A stretch of 64,000 bases of DNA from Kineosporia succinea (GTDB lineage Bacteria > Actinomycetota > Actinomycetes > Actinomycetales > Kineosporiaceae). Positions 41,462 to 49,269 of the stretch are shown piece after piece (position 1 is the stretch's first letter; each line of letters opens with the position of its first letter). The notes beneath the pieces are model-generated. The model was given only the letters and a program-made list of their open reading frames with translations, was not told the origin of the DNA and searched no databases. Location: contig NZ_JAUSQZ010000001.1 in the NCBI RefSeq assembly GCF_030811555.1, positions 4,337,241 to 4,401,240 of the forward strand. Reading direction: 5' to 3'. The position numbers and the translations under genes are program-made.

Positions 41462-42285
41462 TCCTGAATCTCCTTGAGCGGGATTGCTTTTCGGCGAATC
41501 ACGCCGAAAAGGCGGGCGTACTCCTCGACCTGACTCGGGATGTCCCAGTACCTCCCTTCGAGCGCCGACTCTGTGTAGACCACATGCGGGTATCTGCCGT
41601 CGGACTGCAGCACCGTGAATGCACCTGTCATCCACGGGTGCAGGCCGCATGAGTAGGCCCACACGCGGATTTCGATGCCCTTCTGTCGGGAGAGGCGCGA
41701 CAGGTGGGCAAGCTGCTCGGACATCACCTGCGGAGAGCTCAATCGGGCCCGCAGCACGGCCTCGTGGAGCACGAACCGCAACGTCGGGCGGTCCTGGCGG
41801 GCGAAAATGCGTTGCTGTCGCTCGAGGCGGAAAGACAGCCTCTGACGGCGTGTCTCAGCGCTTGCACGCGAGTCCAGGTTGATCAGGTGCTCGGCGTAGG
41901 CCGGTGTCATCAGCAGGGCGGGCAGGATCTCCGGGGCGTAGTCGAGCAGCCCGGTCGTCGCAGCCTCGAGATCGGCCAGCATCGACACAGGGGACGGGAT
42001 GGCGTCGCGGTACCGATCTGCCCAGCCGGGATCCTTAGCACCCCGCGCCAGTGCGAGCAGGTCGTCTGCTTCGGAGTCGCTCAGCTTGTAAATCCTTGCC
42101 ATCTCGAGGACTTGGCCAGTTTTCACGGAGGTGTGGGCGTTCTCGATGCGTGAGATCGTCATTTCGTGCATGCCGATTAGGCCGGCGACATCTTCTTGTG
42201 TCAGCTCGGCGTGCTCACGTGCCTCCTTCAGTAGCTTCGCGAGTTGGCGCTGAGCGAGTGAGACGTGCTTGGTTGTGGCCTTCAC
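41458..42285 (-). CDS. XRE-family regulator with DUF5753 domain (Scr1/WhiJ-like)
   Basis: The 275-aa product has an N-terminal helix-turn-helix (LLKEAREHAELTQEDVAGLI, GMHEMTISRIENAHTSVKTG) and a C-terminal DUF5753 domain (IPSPVSMLADLEAATTGLLD, ILPALLMTPAYAEHLI, RLERQQRIFARQDRPTLRFV). It is the antitoxin-like partner of the DUF397 gene. GTG 42285 is chosen because AAGGGGG lies 5 nt upstream and an operator-like palindrome covers the alternative ATG at 42339. The gene probably represses its own promoter. Confidence 0.85.
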   Translation of the reverse strand: MKATTKHVSLAQRQLAKLLKEAREHAELTQEDVAGLIGMHEMTISRIENAHTSVKTGQVLEMARIYKLSDSEADDLLALARGAKDPGWADRYRDAIPSPVSMLADLEAATTGLLDYAPEILPALLMTPAYAEHLINLDSRASAETRRQRLSFRLERQQRIFARQDRPTLRFVLHEAVLRARLSSPQVMSEQLAHLSRLSRQKGIEIRVWAYSCGLHPWMTGAFTVLQSDGRYPHVVYTESALEGRYWDIPSQVEEYARLFGVIRRKAIPLKEIQE

Positions 42286-42330
42286 CGGTGCCCCCTTGGT
42301 CCCATCCGTGGCTTTCAGTGTGCCGTGATT

Positions 42331-42349
42331 ACCCAACATTTTGTTGGGT
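42331..42349. promoter_or_regulatory. Candidate operator of the Scr1-like regulator
   Basis: ACCCAAC-ATTTT-GTTGGGT is a perfect 7-bp inverted repeat with a 5-nt A+T spacer, between the divergent regulator gene and the gene at 42419. The spot is typical for an XRE regulator controlling itself and its divergent neighbour. Confidence 0.5.
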
Positions 42350-42418
42350 TGTTTTTCTGTTGCCCCAAGCGCAACCGTTTGTAGGCACGAACTTACTGGA
42401 CGTAGGGGAGTAGCGGGG

Positions 42419-42841
42419 ATGCTTACACGGGGAAGTGCAAGTGCAATGCCGCCCGAAAGGGCTGGCGCTAGAACTGGAATCGACACCAGACCGCCGCCCG
42501 CCGCTGGTGCACTCGCCCTGCGGCTGTCGATGATCGAGGAAATCAGCAACGTCGTTGCACGGCTGCGTGACGAGACGAAACCGTCCCCGGTCGATCTGCC
42601 GGATGACGTCGACCCCGCCGTCGGCCGGCGTCGAGCTCGGCATGCGCTCACCGCCGTGGTCGAGGTCCTCGAGCAGCATCCGGCCGACGACATGGGACGC
42701 TGCAAGCGCTGCCGACGCCGAGCGATCTGCCCCGCCGGCGAGCTCGTGCGTCAGTACGTCCTCGGCTGGATGGTCACCGGTGGTCTGGCTGATCGTCGCG
42801 AGGGCGACCCCGCCGCAGTGTCCACCCGGCGCCTGTCGTGA
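42419..42841 (+). CDS. Hypothetical phage protein with a Cys motif
   Basis: The 140-aa product is read from ATG 42419, preceded by AGGGGAG. After a low-complexity N-terminus it has helices MIEEISNVVARLRDETKP and HALTAVVEVLEQHPADD and a cysteine motif MGRCKRCRRRAICPAGELVR (CxxC plus a third Cys), which may bind zinc. It is divergent from the XRE regulator and overlaps the next gene by 4 nt (GTGA). I do not recognise the family. Confidence 0.6.
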   Translation: MLTRGSASAMPPERAGARTGIDTRPPPAAGALALRLSMIEEISNVVARLRDETKPSPVDLPDDVDPAVGRRRARHALTAVVEVLEQHPADDMGRCKRCRRRAICPAGELVRQYVLGWMVTGGLADRREGDPAAVSTRRLS

Positions 42842-43110
42842 CTGCGGCACCGAGGCGGCGTGTAGACCAGCTGCGCATCCAGCAGCTCCGCGACGACGTC
42901 GAGGCGCACCTGCGTGCGGCCGGCGTGCGGCCGCTGCTCGTGGCGCCCGCCGGGATCGGCAGCTCCTCCCTCGAGGTAATCCTGCAAAGCACGCGCGGCG
43001 ACCAGGAGCGCGCGCTCGAGGTGGTCCGCCAGGTCGAGGGCGTGCGTGAAGCTGAGTTCCGTCGAGACACGCAGGCGCCCTCGATCATGAGCGTCGAGCT
43101 GCGCTACTAG
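42838..43110 (+). CDS. Hypothetical small phage protein
   Basis: The 90-aa product starts at a GTG that overlaps the previous stop, so the two genes are coupled. It has an Arg-rich helix (RRRVDQLRIQQLRDDVEAHL), a small strand region (GVRPLLVAPAG) and a C-terminal helix RALEVVRQVEGVREAEF. No domain is recognised. Confidence 0.55.
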   Translation: MTAAPRRRVDQLRIQQLRDDVEAHLRAAGVRPLLVAPAGIGSSSLEVILQSTRGDQERALEVVRQVEGVREAEFRRDTQAPSIMSVELRY

Positions 43111-43283
43111 ACCCCGCTGCCCCGGCACGTCCCTCCCGCCCAGATGTCGGGGCAGCGGTCAGACCTCCCGCGACGGCGCGCCTGACGTTCGGCGCCCCCC
43201 GCGGGAGGACCCACCACCTGCAGGCCGACGGGGGCTGCCTGCGGGGCTGTGAAGGGCGTCGCGATCCGGGCGACCGACGCCGG

Positions 43284-43322
43284 CAGGGACGGGCCCCAGC
43301 GGGAGTCTCGGGCCCGTCCCTG
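43284..43322. terminator. Hairpin, probable terminator
   Basis: CAGGGACGGGCCC (43284-43296) pairs with GGGCCCGTCCCTG (43310-43322) around a 13-nt loop, downstream of the gene pair ending at 43110. No T run follows, which is common in high-G+C terminators. Confidence 0.6.
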
Positions 43323-43405
43323 CGAATTGAGCCCGCCCGCCCCCGGCACACGGATGATGCCGGACGCCCAGCGGGAGCACGGGACGCTGACGGGGCATCA
43401 GCGTC

Positions 43406-43451
43406 ACAGCGAGGGGATGGACCGCACTTGAGCGGCCCGTCCCCTCGCTGT
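43406..43451. terminator. Second hairpin, terminator or structured leader
   Basis: ACAGCGAGGGGA (43406-43417) pairs with TCCCCTCGCTGT (43440-43451). Inside the loop CCGC and GCGG can pair too, giving a two-part stem. It lies before the promoter-like region of the gene at 43585. Confidence 0.5.
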
Positions 43452-43584
43452 GCGCTCTGAAACCATCTGAAACGACACTGGTTTCGCACTGCACTCATAA
43501 AAAATGGCTGTTGTGAAACAAGTTACGTTGATCCAATCTCTTACGTGTGGCCACACAAGCAAATCCACGCCGAAGGGAAGACAG

Positions 43585-44115
43585 ATGACCATCATTGACG
43601 CCCCCGCTTCGCGGGTCGGCCGGACACTGATCTCGGATCAGCTCTTCGAGAGGCTCACCGCCCGCATCCGGGCCGAGCACCCCGAGCTCGCCGAAGGCAT
43701 GCCCGAGCGCATCATGGACCAGGCCCTCGGATTCCTCGGGACCTGCGCCGTCACCGACCGGGCAATCGGGCCGAGCGACCTCGTCGACATCGGCTGGCAC
43801 ACGTTCATCCTGTACACCAGGGAGTATCAGGCCTTCTGCGATCAGGTCGCGGGCCGGTTCATCCACCATGTGCCCGACGACCTGCCGGTCGACACGGAGA
43901 CTCTGCCGATCCCGGATGATCTGCCGAGCGGCGAGCCCCGGCCGGCGGAAGCACCGCGCCTGTCCGACTCCATCACCGCCATCCGGCAGGCCGGGTACTC
44001 GATCGACATGCCCCTGTGGCGTGGCGAGGCGGCCTGCGACTCCGGCGGCGACGGCAGCGGCACCGGGTCGTGCTCGCAGTGTCACCAGGGGTGCACCGAC
44101 AGTCCCAAGCCGTAA
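43585..44115 (+). CDS. Glycine-rich-domain (GRDP)-like protein
   Basis: The 176-aa product has the motif DLVDIGWHTFILYTREYQAF and GRFIHHVPDD, the core of proteins annotated as glycine-rich domain-containing in actinobacteria. Upstream is a helical part (SDQLFERLTARIRAEHPELA). The C-terminus is Cys- and Gly-rich (CDSGGDGSGTGSCSQC) with four cysteines, perhaps a metal site. ATG 43585 follows AAGGGAAG; the open frame from 43504 has no ribosome-binding site. A 17-bp hairpin and an APH-fold kinase gene follow. The function is unknown. Confidence 0.7.
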   Translation: MTIIDAPASRVGRTLISDQLFERLTARIRAEHPELAEGMPERIMDQALGFLGTCAVTDRAIGPSDLVDIGWHTFILYTREYQAFCDQVAGRFIHHVPDDLPVDTETLPIPDDLPSGEPRPAEAPRLSDSITAIRQAGYSIDMPLWRGEAACDSGGDGSGTGSCSQCHQGCTDSPKP

Positions 44116-44120
44116 CCACC

Positions 44121-44162
44121 GTGCTGCGGCGTACGGCATAGTCTCGCCGTACGCCGCAGCAC
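44121..44162. terminator. 17-bp hairpin between the GRDP-like and kinase genes
   Basis: GTGCTGCGGCGTACGGC (44121-44137) and its exact complement (44146-44162) enclose an 8-nt loop. It lies 5 nt after one stop and 16 nt before the next start, so it could terminate, attenuate or protect the transcript. No T run follows. Confidence 0.6.
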
Positions 44163-44178
44163 CACCCAGGGGGACGAG

Positions 44179-44991
44179 ATGCGCACGCAGTGGCACCAGC
44201 TTCCGGCCGACGTTCGATCCGCCATCGAGCAACACGTCGGCGATCTGCGAGAGGTGACGCATGTGGCTGCCGGGTCGTCCTCTGACCTCGTCGCGATCTT
44301 GCACACGCGTACGGGCTCGGTCTTCTGCAAGGGGACCGCGATCGACAACCCGCAGGCGTGGATGCATCGCCGCGAGGCCGTGCTGAACCCGCACGTGCCG
44401 CGCGATCTCGCCCCGCGTCTGCGCTGGCAGGTAGCCGCCAGCGGCTGGCTCGTGACTGGATTCGACCGCGCGCCCGGCCGCCACGTCGACATCGCACCGG
44501 ACTCGGCCGACCTGCCCCTGCTCACGGCCACCCTGACAGCGATGTCCACTACGCCAGCCCCGGGCCCGCCGGTCAAGATCCTGACCGCCGGTGAACGGTG
44601 GGGCGGCCGCATCAGCCCTGAGCTGCTTGCCGGCGACGTGCTGGTGCACTCGGACGTCACCCCGAAGAACTTCCTCGTCGACGACGCCCACGGGCGGATC
44701 GCGGTGGTCGACTGGTGCACGCCGGTGCGCGGCGCTGCCTGGATCGACACGGCGCTCATGATCGTGCGGCTCATTCGAGCCGGGCACACACCGGCGCAGG
44801 CCGAGGCGTGGGCCGCCCAGGTCCCGGCGTGGGCCGACGCCACCCCGACCACAGTGACCCTGTTCGCTCGAGGGACCGCCGACCGGATCGCCGCGACCAA
44901 CGCCCAGACACCGGCCGTGCACCTGCGGGAGCTGGCGGCGGCCGCCGACGCGTGGGCTCGCCACCGCGCGGCGGAACCGGCGCACGTCTGA
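44179..44991 (+). CDS. APH-fold phosphotransferase family protein
   Basis: The 270-aa product has the aminoglycoside-phosphotransferase/choline-kinase catalytic loop HSDVTPKNFLVDD (His, Asp and Asn in the expected order) and the following metal Asp in IAVVDWCTPVRGAAWID. The N-terminal lobe has GSSSDLVAILHTRTGSVFCKG with the ATP-contacting Lys. The substrate cannot be inferred; resistance is only one option. It is the last rightward gene of the module and stops just before a bidirectional terminator. Confidence 0.8.
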   Translation: MRTQWHQLPADVRSAIEQHVGDLREVTHVAAGSSSDLVAILHTRTGSVFCKGTAIDNPQAWMHRREAVLNPHVPRDLAPRLRWQVAASGWLVTGFDRAPGRHVDIAPDSADLPLLTATLTAMSTTPAPGPPVKILTAGERWGGRISPELLAGDVLVHSDVTPKNFLVDDAHGRIAVVDWCTPVRGAAWIDTALMIVRLIRAGHTPAQAEAWAAQVPAWADATPTTVTLFARGTADRIAATNAQTPAVHLRELAAAADAWARHRAAEPAHV

Positions 44992-45006
44992 CCGGCAAAC
45001 GACGAA

Positions 45007-45043
45007 ACGCCCCGGCCCGCATTGTGCGGGCCGGGGCGTCGTT
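45007..45043. terminator. Bidirectional terminator between the accessory module and late genes
   Basis: ACGCCCCGGCCCGC (45007-45020) pairs with GCGGGCCGGGGCGT (45026-45039) around a 5-nt loop, between two convergent units. It ends the rightward kinase transcript and the long leftward late operon. Confidence 0.85.
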
Positions 45044-45060
45044 CGTTGCGAAAGAGAAAG

Positions 45061-46413
45061 TTACCAGCCGGACTTGAGGGCCCCGAGAACCTCGGACCGC
45101 CAGTTCGGGTTGGCGTCGATCGTGTGGTTGAGCTCCTTCGGTGCGCCCTCGTGATCGTAGATCGTGAAGTAGGCGAGGCCGGCGCCCTTGTTCTTCCGGA
45201 TGTAGTCGACCATCCGGCGGGCGAACCCTGCGCCGTCGCCGCCGTAGTCCTTCGACGCTGGGTTCGCCGGGCCGGTCTCGTCCACCGACCATTGCGCGCC
45301 CATCACCGAGGCCAGAGCCCGCTGCGACGTCAGCCCCGGCACCTGAGCAACCGCGGCCGCCCAACCCGCGTCGTCGTTCTGCGGCGGCCAGAAGTTGTAG
45401 TGATCCAGGCCCACGATGTTCGTGGCCCCGGGCACGAACACGTCGGCCCCGGTGACCCGGTTCGCTGTCTGCGGGCCCTTGTTCGCTGTCTGCGCCCACA
45501 GTGGCTTGGTGATCCCGGCGGCCCGGAAGGTGGTCACCGTGACGAGCCACGCGGCCTTGAACAGCGCGGCTCCCCCGTTCGTGGTCGACCACGCGTACCA
45601 GACGCCGTTGTACTCCCAGCACAGCCGCAGCACGACGTTCTCGCGGTTGAGTCCGTACTTCAGGATGAGCGCCGCGATCTTGCGGTGCAGCGCGACGTAG
45701 CCGCCCTTCGCGGCCTTCGCGTTCATCCCGGAGCCCTCGGATTCCGGCGCCCACGGCAGGCTGATCACGACCACGCGTCCGGTCGCCGCGATCTCGCCGG
45801 CCTGCCGCCAGAACTGCTCGTTGAGGAACCGTTCCTCGGTCTCGCGCCACGCGTAGGTGAGCAGCCCGTCGACCTGCACCCCGTACTTCCGTTCCCACGC
45901 GGTCAGCTCGGTCAGGGTCTGCGGCCCGAACACGATCACGTTGGTGCCGGTCTTGGATCGACCGACCGGGGCGAGCTTTCCCGGGGTGCCCGGGGCCGGC
46001 GGATCGACCGGCTTGGGTTCCGGCAACGTCGTCACCGAGATCTCGCCCAGGGCCAGATCGGCCCCGTCCGCGCCGATCGCGTCAACGCCGAACGTGTAGC
46101 GGGTCTCGGCCTTGAGCTTGAGGAAGGTGTGCGCGGTCGCCGGTGCCGTCAGGGTCTCTCGCCAGATTCCGTGCCCGTCCCGGTCGACGCCGTCCCGGAC
46201 CAGCACGTAGGACGTGGCCCCGGGCACCGGCTCCCAGGCCAGCGCGACGCCCTGCTCGGTGGTCTGCGTGACCCGCGGCTTGATCGTGCCCACGGCCGGC
46301 GCTTCGGGCTCCGGGTCGGCCGGCTGCAGACCGGCCGCCCACCCGGCGGCCGCGGCCGCCAACGTGTCCTGCAGCTGCTCGAGCTGCTCGTCGGTGAACT
46401 CCCGAGGTGTCAC
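45061..46413 (-). CDS. Fibronectin III plus GH26-like glycoside hydrolase, phage-encoded
   Basis: The 450-aa product starts with a short helix, then an FnIII domain (residues about 40-130: RVTQTTEQGVALAWEPVPGA, ETRYTFGVDAIGADG), a Pro-rich linker, and a TIM-barrel-like domain from about 150. In it, LRLCWEYNGVWYAWSTTNG (Glu near 267) resembles the acid/base motif of GH26 mannanases, and QWSVDETGPAN (Glu near 377) could hold the nucleophile. It probably cuts a host surface glycan. It is the last gene of the late operon, after the holin-like genes, and its GTG overlaps the previous stop. Confidence 0.65.
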   Translation of the reverse strand: MTPREFTDEQLEQLQDTLAAAAAGWAAGLQPADPEPEAPAVGTIKPRVTQTTEQGVALAWEPVPGATSYVLVRDGVDRDGHGIWRETLTAPATAHTFLKLKAETRYTFGVDAIGADGADLALGEISVTTLPEPKPVDPPAPGTPGKLAPVGRSKTGTNVIVFGPQTLTELTAWERKYGVQVDGLLTYAWRETEERFLNEQFWRQAGEIAATGRVVVISLPWAPESEGSGMNAKAAKGGYVALHRKIAALILKYGLNRENVVLRLCWEYNGVWYAWSTTNGGAALFKAAWLVTVTTFRAAGITKPLWAQTANKGPQTANRVTGADVFVPGATNIVGLDHYNFWPPQNDDAGWAAAVAQVPGLTSQRALASVMGAQWSVDETGPANPASKDYGGDGAGFARRMVDYIRKNKGAGLAYFTIYDHEGAPKELNHTIDANPNWRSEVLGALKSGW

Positions 46414-46763
46414 AGCCTTCCGCCTCTCTCGCGGTACTCGCGCATCGCCGCGGTGATGCGCTTGCTCAGCTCGTCAGGGGTGTCCAGCGGTGCCGTCAGC
46501 CTGATAGTCAGCGGCCCGTCGGTCTCGGGCAGCGGCAGGTCGGTCTGCCGGTTCCCGAGGCCGTAGCCCTGCACCAGCGGGGTCACGGCGGCCAGTGCGC
46601 CGGTGAGGGCCAGGGCCAGGACGGCGCCGAGCTCGGCCTGCCCCTCGAGCCACGGCACGAGCTCGGTGCCGGCCCAGGACAGGCCGCCAGCGGCGAGCAC
46701 CAGGGCGGCGTGCCGGACGGGCAGCGGCAGGCGCGCGATGCGATCGGTGATGGATCTGGACAT
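46410..46763 (-). CDS. Holin-like small membrane protein
   Basis: The 117-aa product has two hydrophobic segments (HAALVLAAGGLSWAGTELV and LGAVLALALTGALAAVTPLV) and a charged C-terminal tail (ELSKRITAAMREYRERGGRL). Size, topology and position after the endolysin gene fit a holin, which would form the membrane lesion that releases the endolysin. It overlaps the glycosidase gene by 4 nt. Confidence 0.6.
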   Translation of the reverse strand: MSRSITDRIARLPLPVRHAALVLAAGGLSWAGTELVPWLEGQAELGAVLALALTGALAAVTPLVQGYGLGNRQTDLPLPETDGPLTIRLTAPLDTPDELSKRITAAMREYRERGGRL

Positions 46764-46774
46764 GGTGAGGCCTC

Positions 46775-47167
46775 CTACAGGTGGTGCGGGTCGGGGGCAG
46801 GCATCGTGAATCCGGGGGGCCAGGACAGCTCGAGCTGCGTCACCCGGCTGTTTGCCCGTGCAAGAGAACGTGATTGGTCAGAGAGTGTGGACTCGAGATC
46901 GGCGATGCGCTGGTCACGCTCGCTGACCTGCCGCCGTAGGCCGTCCACCTCGGTACGAAGTCCGTCGACCTCGGTCCGCAGACCGGACACCTGTGCCTTC
47001 AGGGCGTCGACGGCCTCGGTCCATCCTTCCTCGCCGCGGCTCTCCCGCTCGGCGCGCCGCTCGATCCACACCTTGATCGTCGGCCCGAAGATGAAGGTGA
47101 TCGCCGCGACCAGGACCGAGGCGGCCCCGGCGGCGAGGGGGACGACGAGCTCAGGAGACACTCGCAC
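46775..47167 (-). CDS. Membrane-anchored coiled-coil protein of the lysis module
   Basis: The 130-aa product has one N-terminal transmembrane helix (LVVPLAAGAASVLVAAITFI) followed by a coiled coil (residues about 45-110) with heptads VDALKAQVSGLRTEVDGLRT. Such proteins occur in actinophage lysis cassettes as holin-like or spanin-like accessory proteins. It starts inside the end of the previous gene (17-nt overlap). Confidence 0.6.
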   Translation of the reverse strand: MRVSPELVVPLAAGAASVLVAAITFIFGPTIKVWIERRAERESRGEEGWTEAVDALKAQVSGLRTEVDGLRTEVDGLRRQVSERDQRIADLESTLSDQSRSLARANSRVTQLELSWPPGFTMPAPDPHHL

Positions 47168-47570
47168 CGCCTCGGGCCTGCAGGTGGATCATCGCGAGGG
47201 TCACAACGACCCGGTAGACAAGCAGCCCGGTCGCGGCGATGAGCGCGGCTGCGAGGGCGTATTGGCCAGAAGTGGAGTGGCCCAGCAGCAGTGCGCACGC
47301 CCAGGAGATGAATCCGCCGGCCGAGAGGCTGCAGCCCGCGAGCTTGAGCCGTAGCCAGCCCGACAGCGTGCCGATCGCCGAGCTCACGCCGCCTAGGCCG
47401 ATCAGTGCGGGCCAGAGCCACTCGAGCGTTCCCAGGGCCAGCGCGAGCGAGGCCGGCGCGCCCCGGCTGGCCATGACGGCCGCCACGATCAGCAGGCCGT
47501 CGCAGGCGACCTCGGAGCCGCGGGCGGCCGCCGTCGCCCAGGGCGGGAACGGGGGCGACGGGAAGGTCAC
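47151..47570 (-). CDS. Polytopic membrane protein of the lysis module, holin candidate
   Basis: The 139-aa product has about four hydrophobic helices (ACDGLLIVAAVMASRG, LEWLWPALIGLGGVSSAIG, LSAGGFISWACALLLG, YALAAALIAATGLLVYRVVV). It directly follows the endolysin gene with a GTGA overlap. It is a second holin candidate beside the gene at 46410; which one sets lysis timing cannot be told. Confidence 0.55.
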   Translation of the reverse strand: MTFPSPPFPPWATAAARGSEVACDGLLIVAAVMASRGAPASLALALGTLEWLWPALIGLGGVSSAIGTLSGWLRLKLAGCSLSAGGFISWACALLLGHSTSGQYALAAALIAATGLLVYRVVVTLAMIHLQARGGASVS

Positions 47571-48286
47571 TCGCGGGCCCGCAGGATCTTGAGGATCTCG
47601 GCCTGCTGCGCGTTGGTCGAGGCGACCAGGGTGCGCACCTCACGCAGCAGCTTGTAGAGCCGGAAGAGCCCGGGGCCGCCCCACTTCAGGATGTAGAGCA
47701 GCGAGACCTCGGCGTCCGCCTTGCGCGGGATGTCGGGCATGGTCATCTCGGCAGCGTCGGCCGGGGTCAGCTTCGTCTGCGCGAGCATGCCCTCGGTGAA
47801 CAGCTGCTTGCCGTCGATCTTCGTGTCGGCCATGTCGATCGTCTCCTTCCCCGGGGTGGCGCTCTGCCATCCCCAGCTGCGCCCGTCGTCGTAGCGGCCC
47901 TTCGATGCCAGCACCGAGACGTGCACGTGCTTCGTGTGGCTGTTCGGGCCGGAGTACGGCCTCCACGACCAGTTTTCGCGGGTACCAGAGCAGATGCGCC
48001 GGTCGCTGATGATGTACTTCACGCGGGTCTCGGTGCCGGCCTTGCAGCGCGCGCGCAGCCAGGCCGCGAAGCTCGAGGCGTCGAACCCGGCGCCCGGATC
48101 GTCTGTGAAGTCCCGGGCGGTCACCACGCCGATGCCGGCGTCCTGCACCCACGGGTTGTGGTCGCTTTCCCGGCTGGCGTGCGCGGCGTCGCCGATGCCG
48201 CCGTCGCTGTCCTTCGACCGCTGCGGGGATCGACCGTTGATCTCGGCCAGCAGCTTGTCCAGGCTCTTCGCCATTCTCCAAGCCAT
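47567..48286 (-). CDS. Endolysin, M15-like peptidase
   Basis: The 239-aa product carries the zinc-peptidase pattern of D-Ala-D-Ala carboxypeptidase-type endolysins: His in ASRESDHNPWVQD, Asp in VTARDFTDDPGAGFD, and the C-terminal His pair in SHTKHVHVSV. These would cut peptidoglycan cross-links for host lysis. The C-terminal 90 residues form a separate helical region (GKQLFTEGMLAQTKLTPADA, LYKLLREVRTLVASTNAQQA), perhaps for cell-wall or membrane association. The ATG at 48286 follows GGAGAG. Confidence 0.8.
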   Translation of the reverse strand: MAWRMAKSLDKLLAEINGRSPQRSKDSDGGIGDAAHASRESDHNPWVQDAGIGVVTARDFTDDPGAGFDASSFAAWLRARCKAGTETRVKYIISDRRICSGTRENWSWRPYSGPNSHTKHVHVSVLASKGRYDDGRSWGWQSATPGKETIDMADTKIDGKQLFTEGMLAQTKLTPADAAEMTMPDIPRKADAEVSLLYILKWGGPGLFRLYKLLREVRTLVASTNAQQAEILKILRARE

Positions 48287-48297
48287 GATCGCTCTCC

Positions 48298-48714
48298 CTA
48301 CTCGAATCGGTCGATCTCACGGGCCTCGGTGCCGTCCCAGTCGCCCCAGGGGTATGCGGGCGACAGGTCGAGCTCATCGATCGAGGCCTTCGCCGCGGCC
48401 ACGTAGTCCGGGCCCGAGATCCGGATCAGCCGGCGGAGGTGCATGCGCGTCATGAGCACGCCGTCCTCGACCTGCGCGGTGACCGTGCCCTCGGTGAGCA
48501 CGCCGTCCTCACGGCGGATCCGCAGGGGATCGGTGCCGTTCCAGCCGTCGACGCCGGCCGGGAACCCCCAGTCGTTACCGAGCAGCCAGGTCAGCAGGTG
48601 CGCCAGCGCGGCGGGCTGCGGTGCGGTCATCGGGATCGGGTCGACGCTGCCGCCGCTGGCCCCGGACAGCTCGAGGTACGTCTCGCCGCTGTCGTGAATG
48701 ATTTTCGCGAGCAC
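48298..48714 (-). CDS. Hypothetical phage protein upstream of the endolysin
   Basis: The 138-aa product has a beta-rich N-terminus (AKIIHDSGETYLELSGASGG), a helix PAALAHLLTWLLGNDWGFP, and further strands (GVLTEGTVTAQVEDGVLMTR). It lies between a tail-fibre-like gene and the endolysin. I do not recognise the family; a minor tail or virion role is possible by position. Confidence 0.55.
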   Translation of the reverse strand: MLAKIIHDSGETYLELSGASGGSVDPIPMTAPQPAALAHLLTWLLGNDWGFPAGVDGWNGTDPLRIRREDGVLTEGTVTAQVEDGVLMTRMHLRRLIRISGPDYVAAAKASIDELDLSPAYPWGDWDGTEAREIDRFE

Positions 48715-48722
48715 TGCTCTCC

Positions 48723-49268
48723 TTAGCTTGTGCCGATGAGGATGGCCTGAATACCGGTGCGACGAATGCCCAGGATCAGGCCCAGGTTTCCGCCGCTGTT
48801 CTGATAGGCGAACATCTCGATGTAGTCACCCGCGCTGAAGACGCGCGACCAGTTCTGCTCTAGAACAGTGTTTTTCCCTGCGGTGGCAGCTGCCGCAGTG
48901 GCTTCCGACATCAGGGACCCGCCGGTGTAAAGACCGTTCGCATTGAGGCGCGTCTCGCACGCACGGAAGCCAGTTGCATTCGGCTCGAACGTCATTCGCG
49001 CGGTGACCTGATATCGACCCGCGGTCTGAAAAACGATCCGGCTGTTCGACGTGGCGTTGTCGTGCATCCCGTCTCGGTCAAAGTCCTCCGTCTCCATGCC
49101 GATCGCGTTCGACCAGGACGCGGTGGAAATGGTGGCGGTCGCGGCCGACCTGTACGCGGACACCGCCGGCGGGTTCAGCAGGTAATCGAGGTAGTCCTTC
49201 ACTGCGTTCCGGTCGGACGCGGTGGCCCGCTGGCCCGCAGTCACATAAGGCAGTGTGGGGATGGGCAT
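48723..49268 (-). CDS. Putative tail fibre or receptor-binding protein
   Basis: The 181-aa product starts with a short attachment-like segment (PYVTAGQRATASDRNAVKDY, LDYLLNPP) seen in actinophage tail proteins. A jelly-roll-like domain of alternating strands follows (RIVFQTAGRYQVTARMTFEP, TVLEQNWSRVFSAGDYIEMF, LGLILGIRRTGIQAILIG), similar to C1q/TNF-like phage domains. It sits next to the minor tail gene. The receptor is unknown. Confidence 0.6.
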   Translation of the reverse strand: MPIPTLPYVTAGQRATASDRNAVKDYLDYLLNPPAVSAYRSAATATISTASWSNAIGMETEDFDRDGMHDNATSNSRIVFQTAGRYQVTARMTFEPNATGFRACETRLNANGLYTGGSLMSEATAAAATAGKNTVLEQNWSRVFSAGDYIEMFAYQNSGGNLGLILGIRRTGIQAILIGTS

Positions 49269-49269
49269 C

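Larger units (their letters stand above)
43111..43584. other. 474-nt region without a supported gene
   Basis: The stretch holds two strong hairpins (43284-43322 and 43406-43451, listed separately), then an A+T-richer segment (43455-43580) with GAAAC/GTTTC repeats and CATAAA that probably carries the promoter for the gene at 43585. Open frames here lack ribosome-binding sites and similarity. Confidence 0.6.

Noticed and set aside
42286-42705. Longer N-terminus for the XRE-DUF5753 regulator (starts at 42705 or 42339)
   Set aside because: The extension crosses the operator-like palindrome and the divergent gene and has no similarity; GTG 42285 has a good ribosome-binding site.
43504-43584. Upstream ATG for the GRDP-like gene
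   Set aside because: No ribosome-binding site, A+T-rich promoter-like composition, and a better start at 43585.
44179-44991. Aminoglycoside resistance gene
   Set aside because: Only the general APH-fold catalytic loop is present; there is no specific similarity I can name to a resistance enzyme, so a resistance call would be over-reach.
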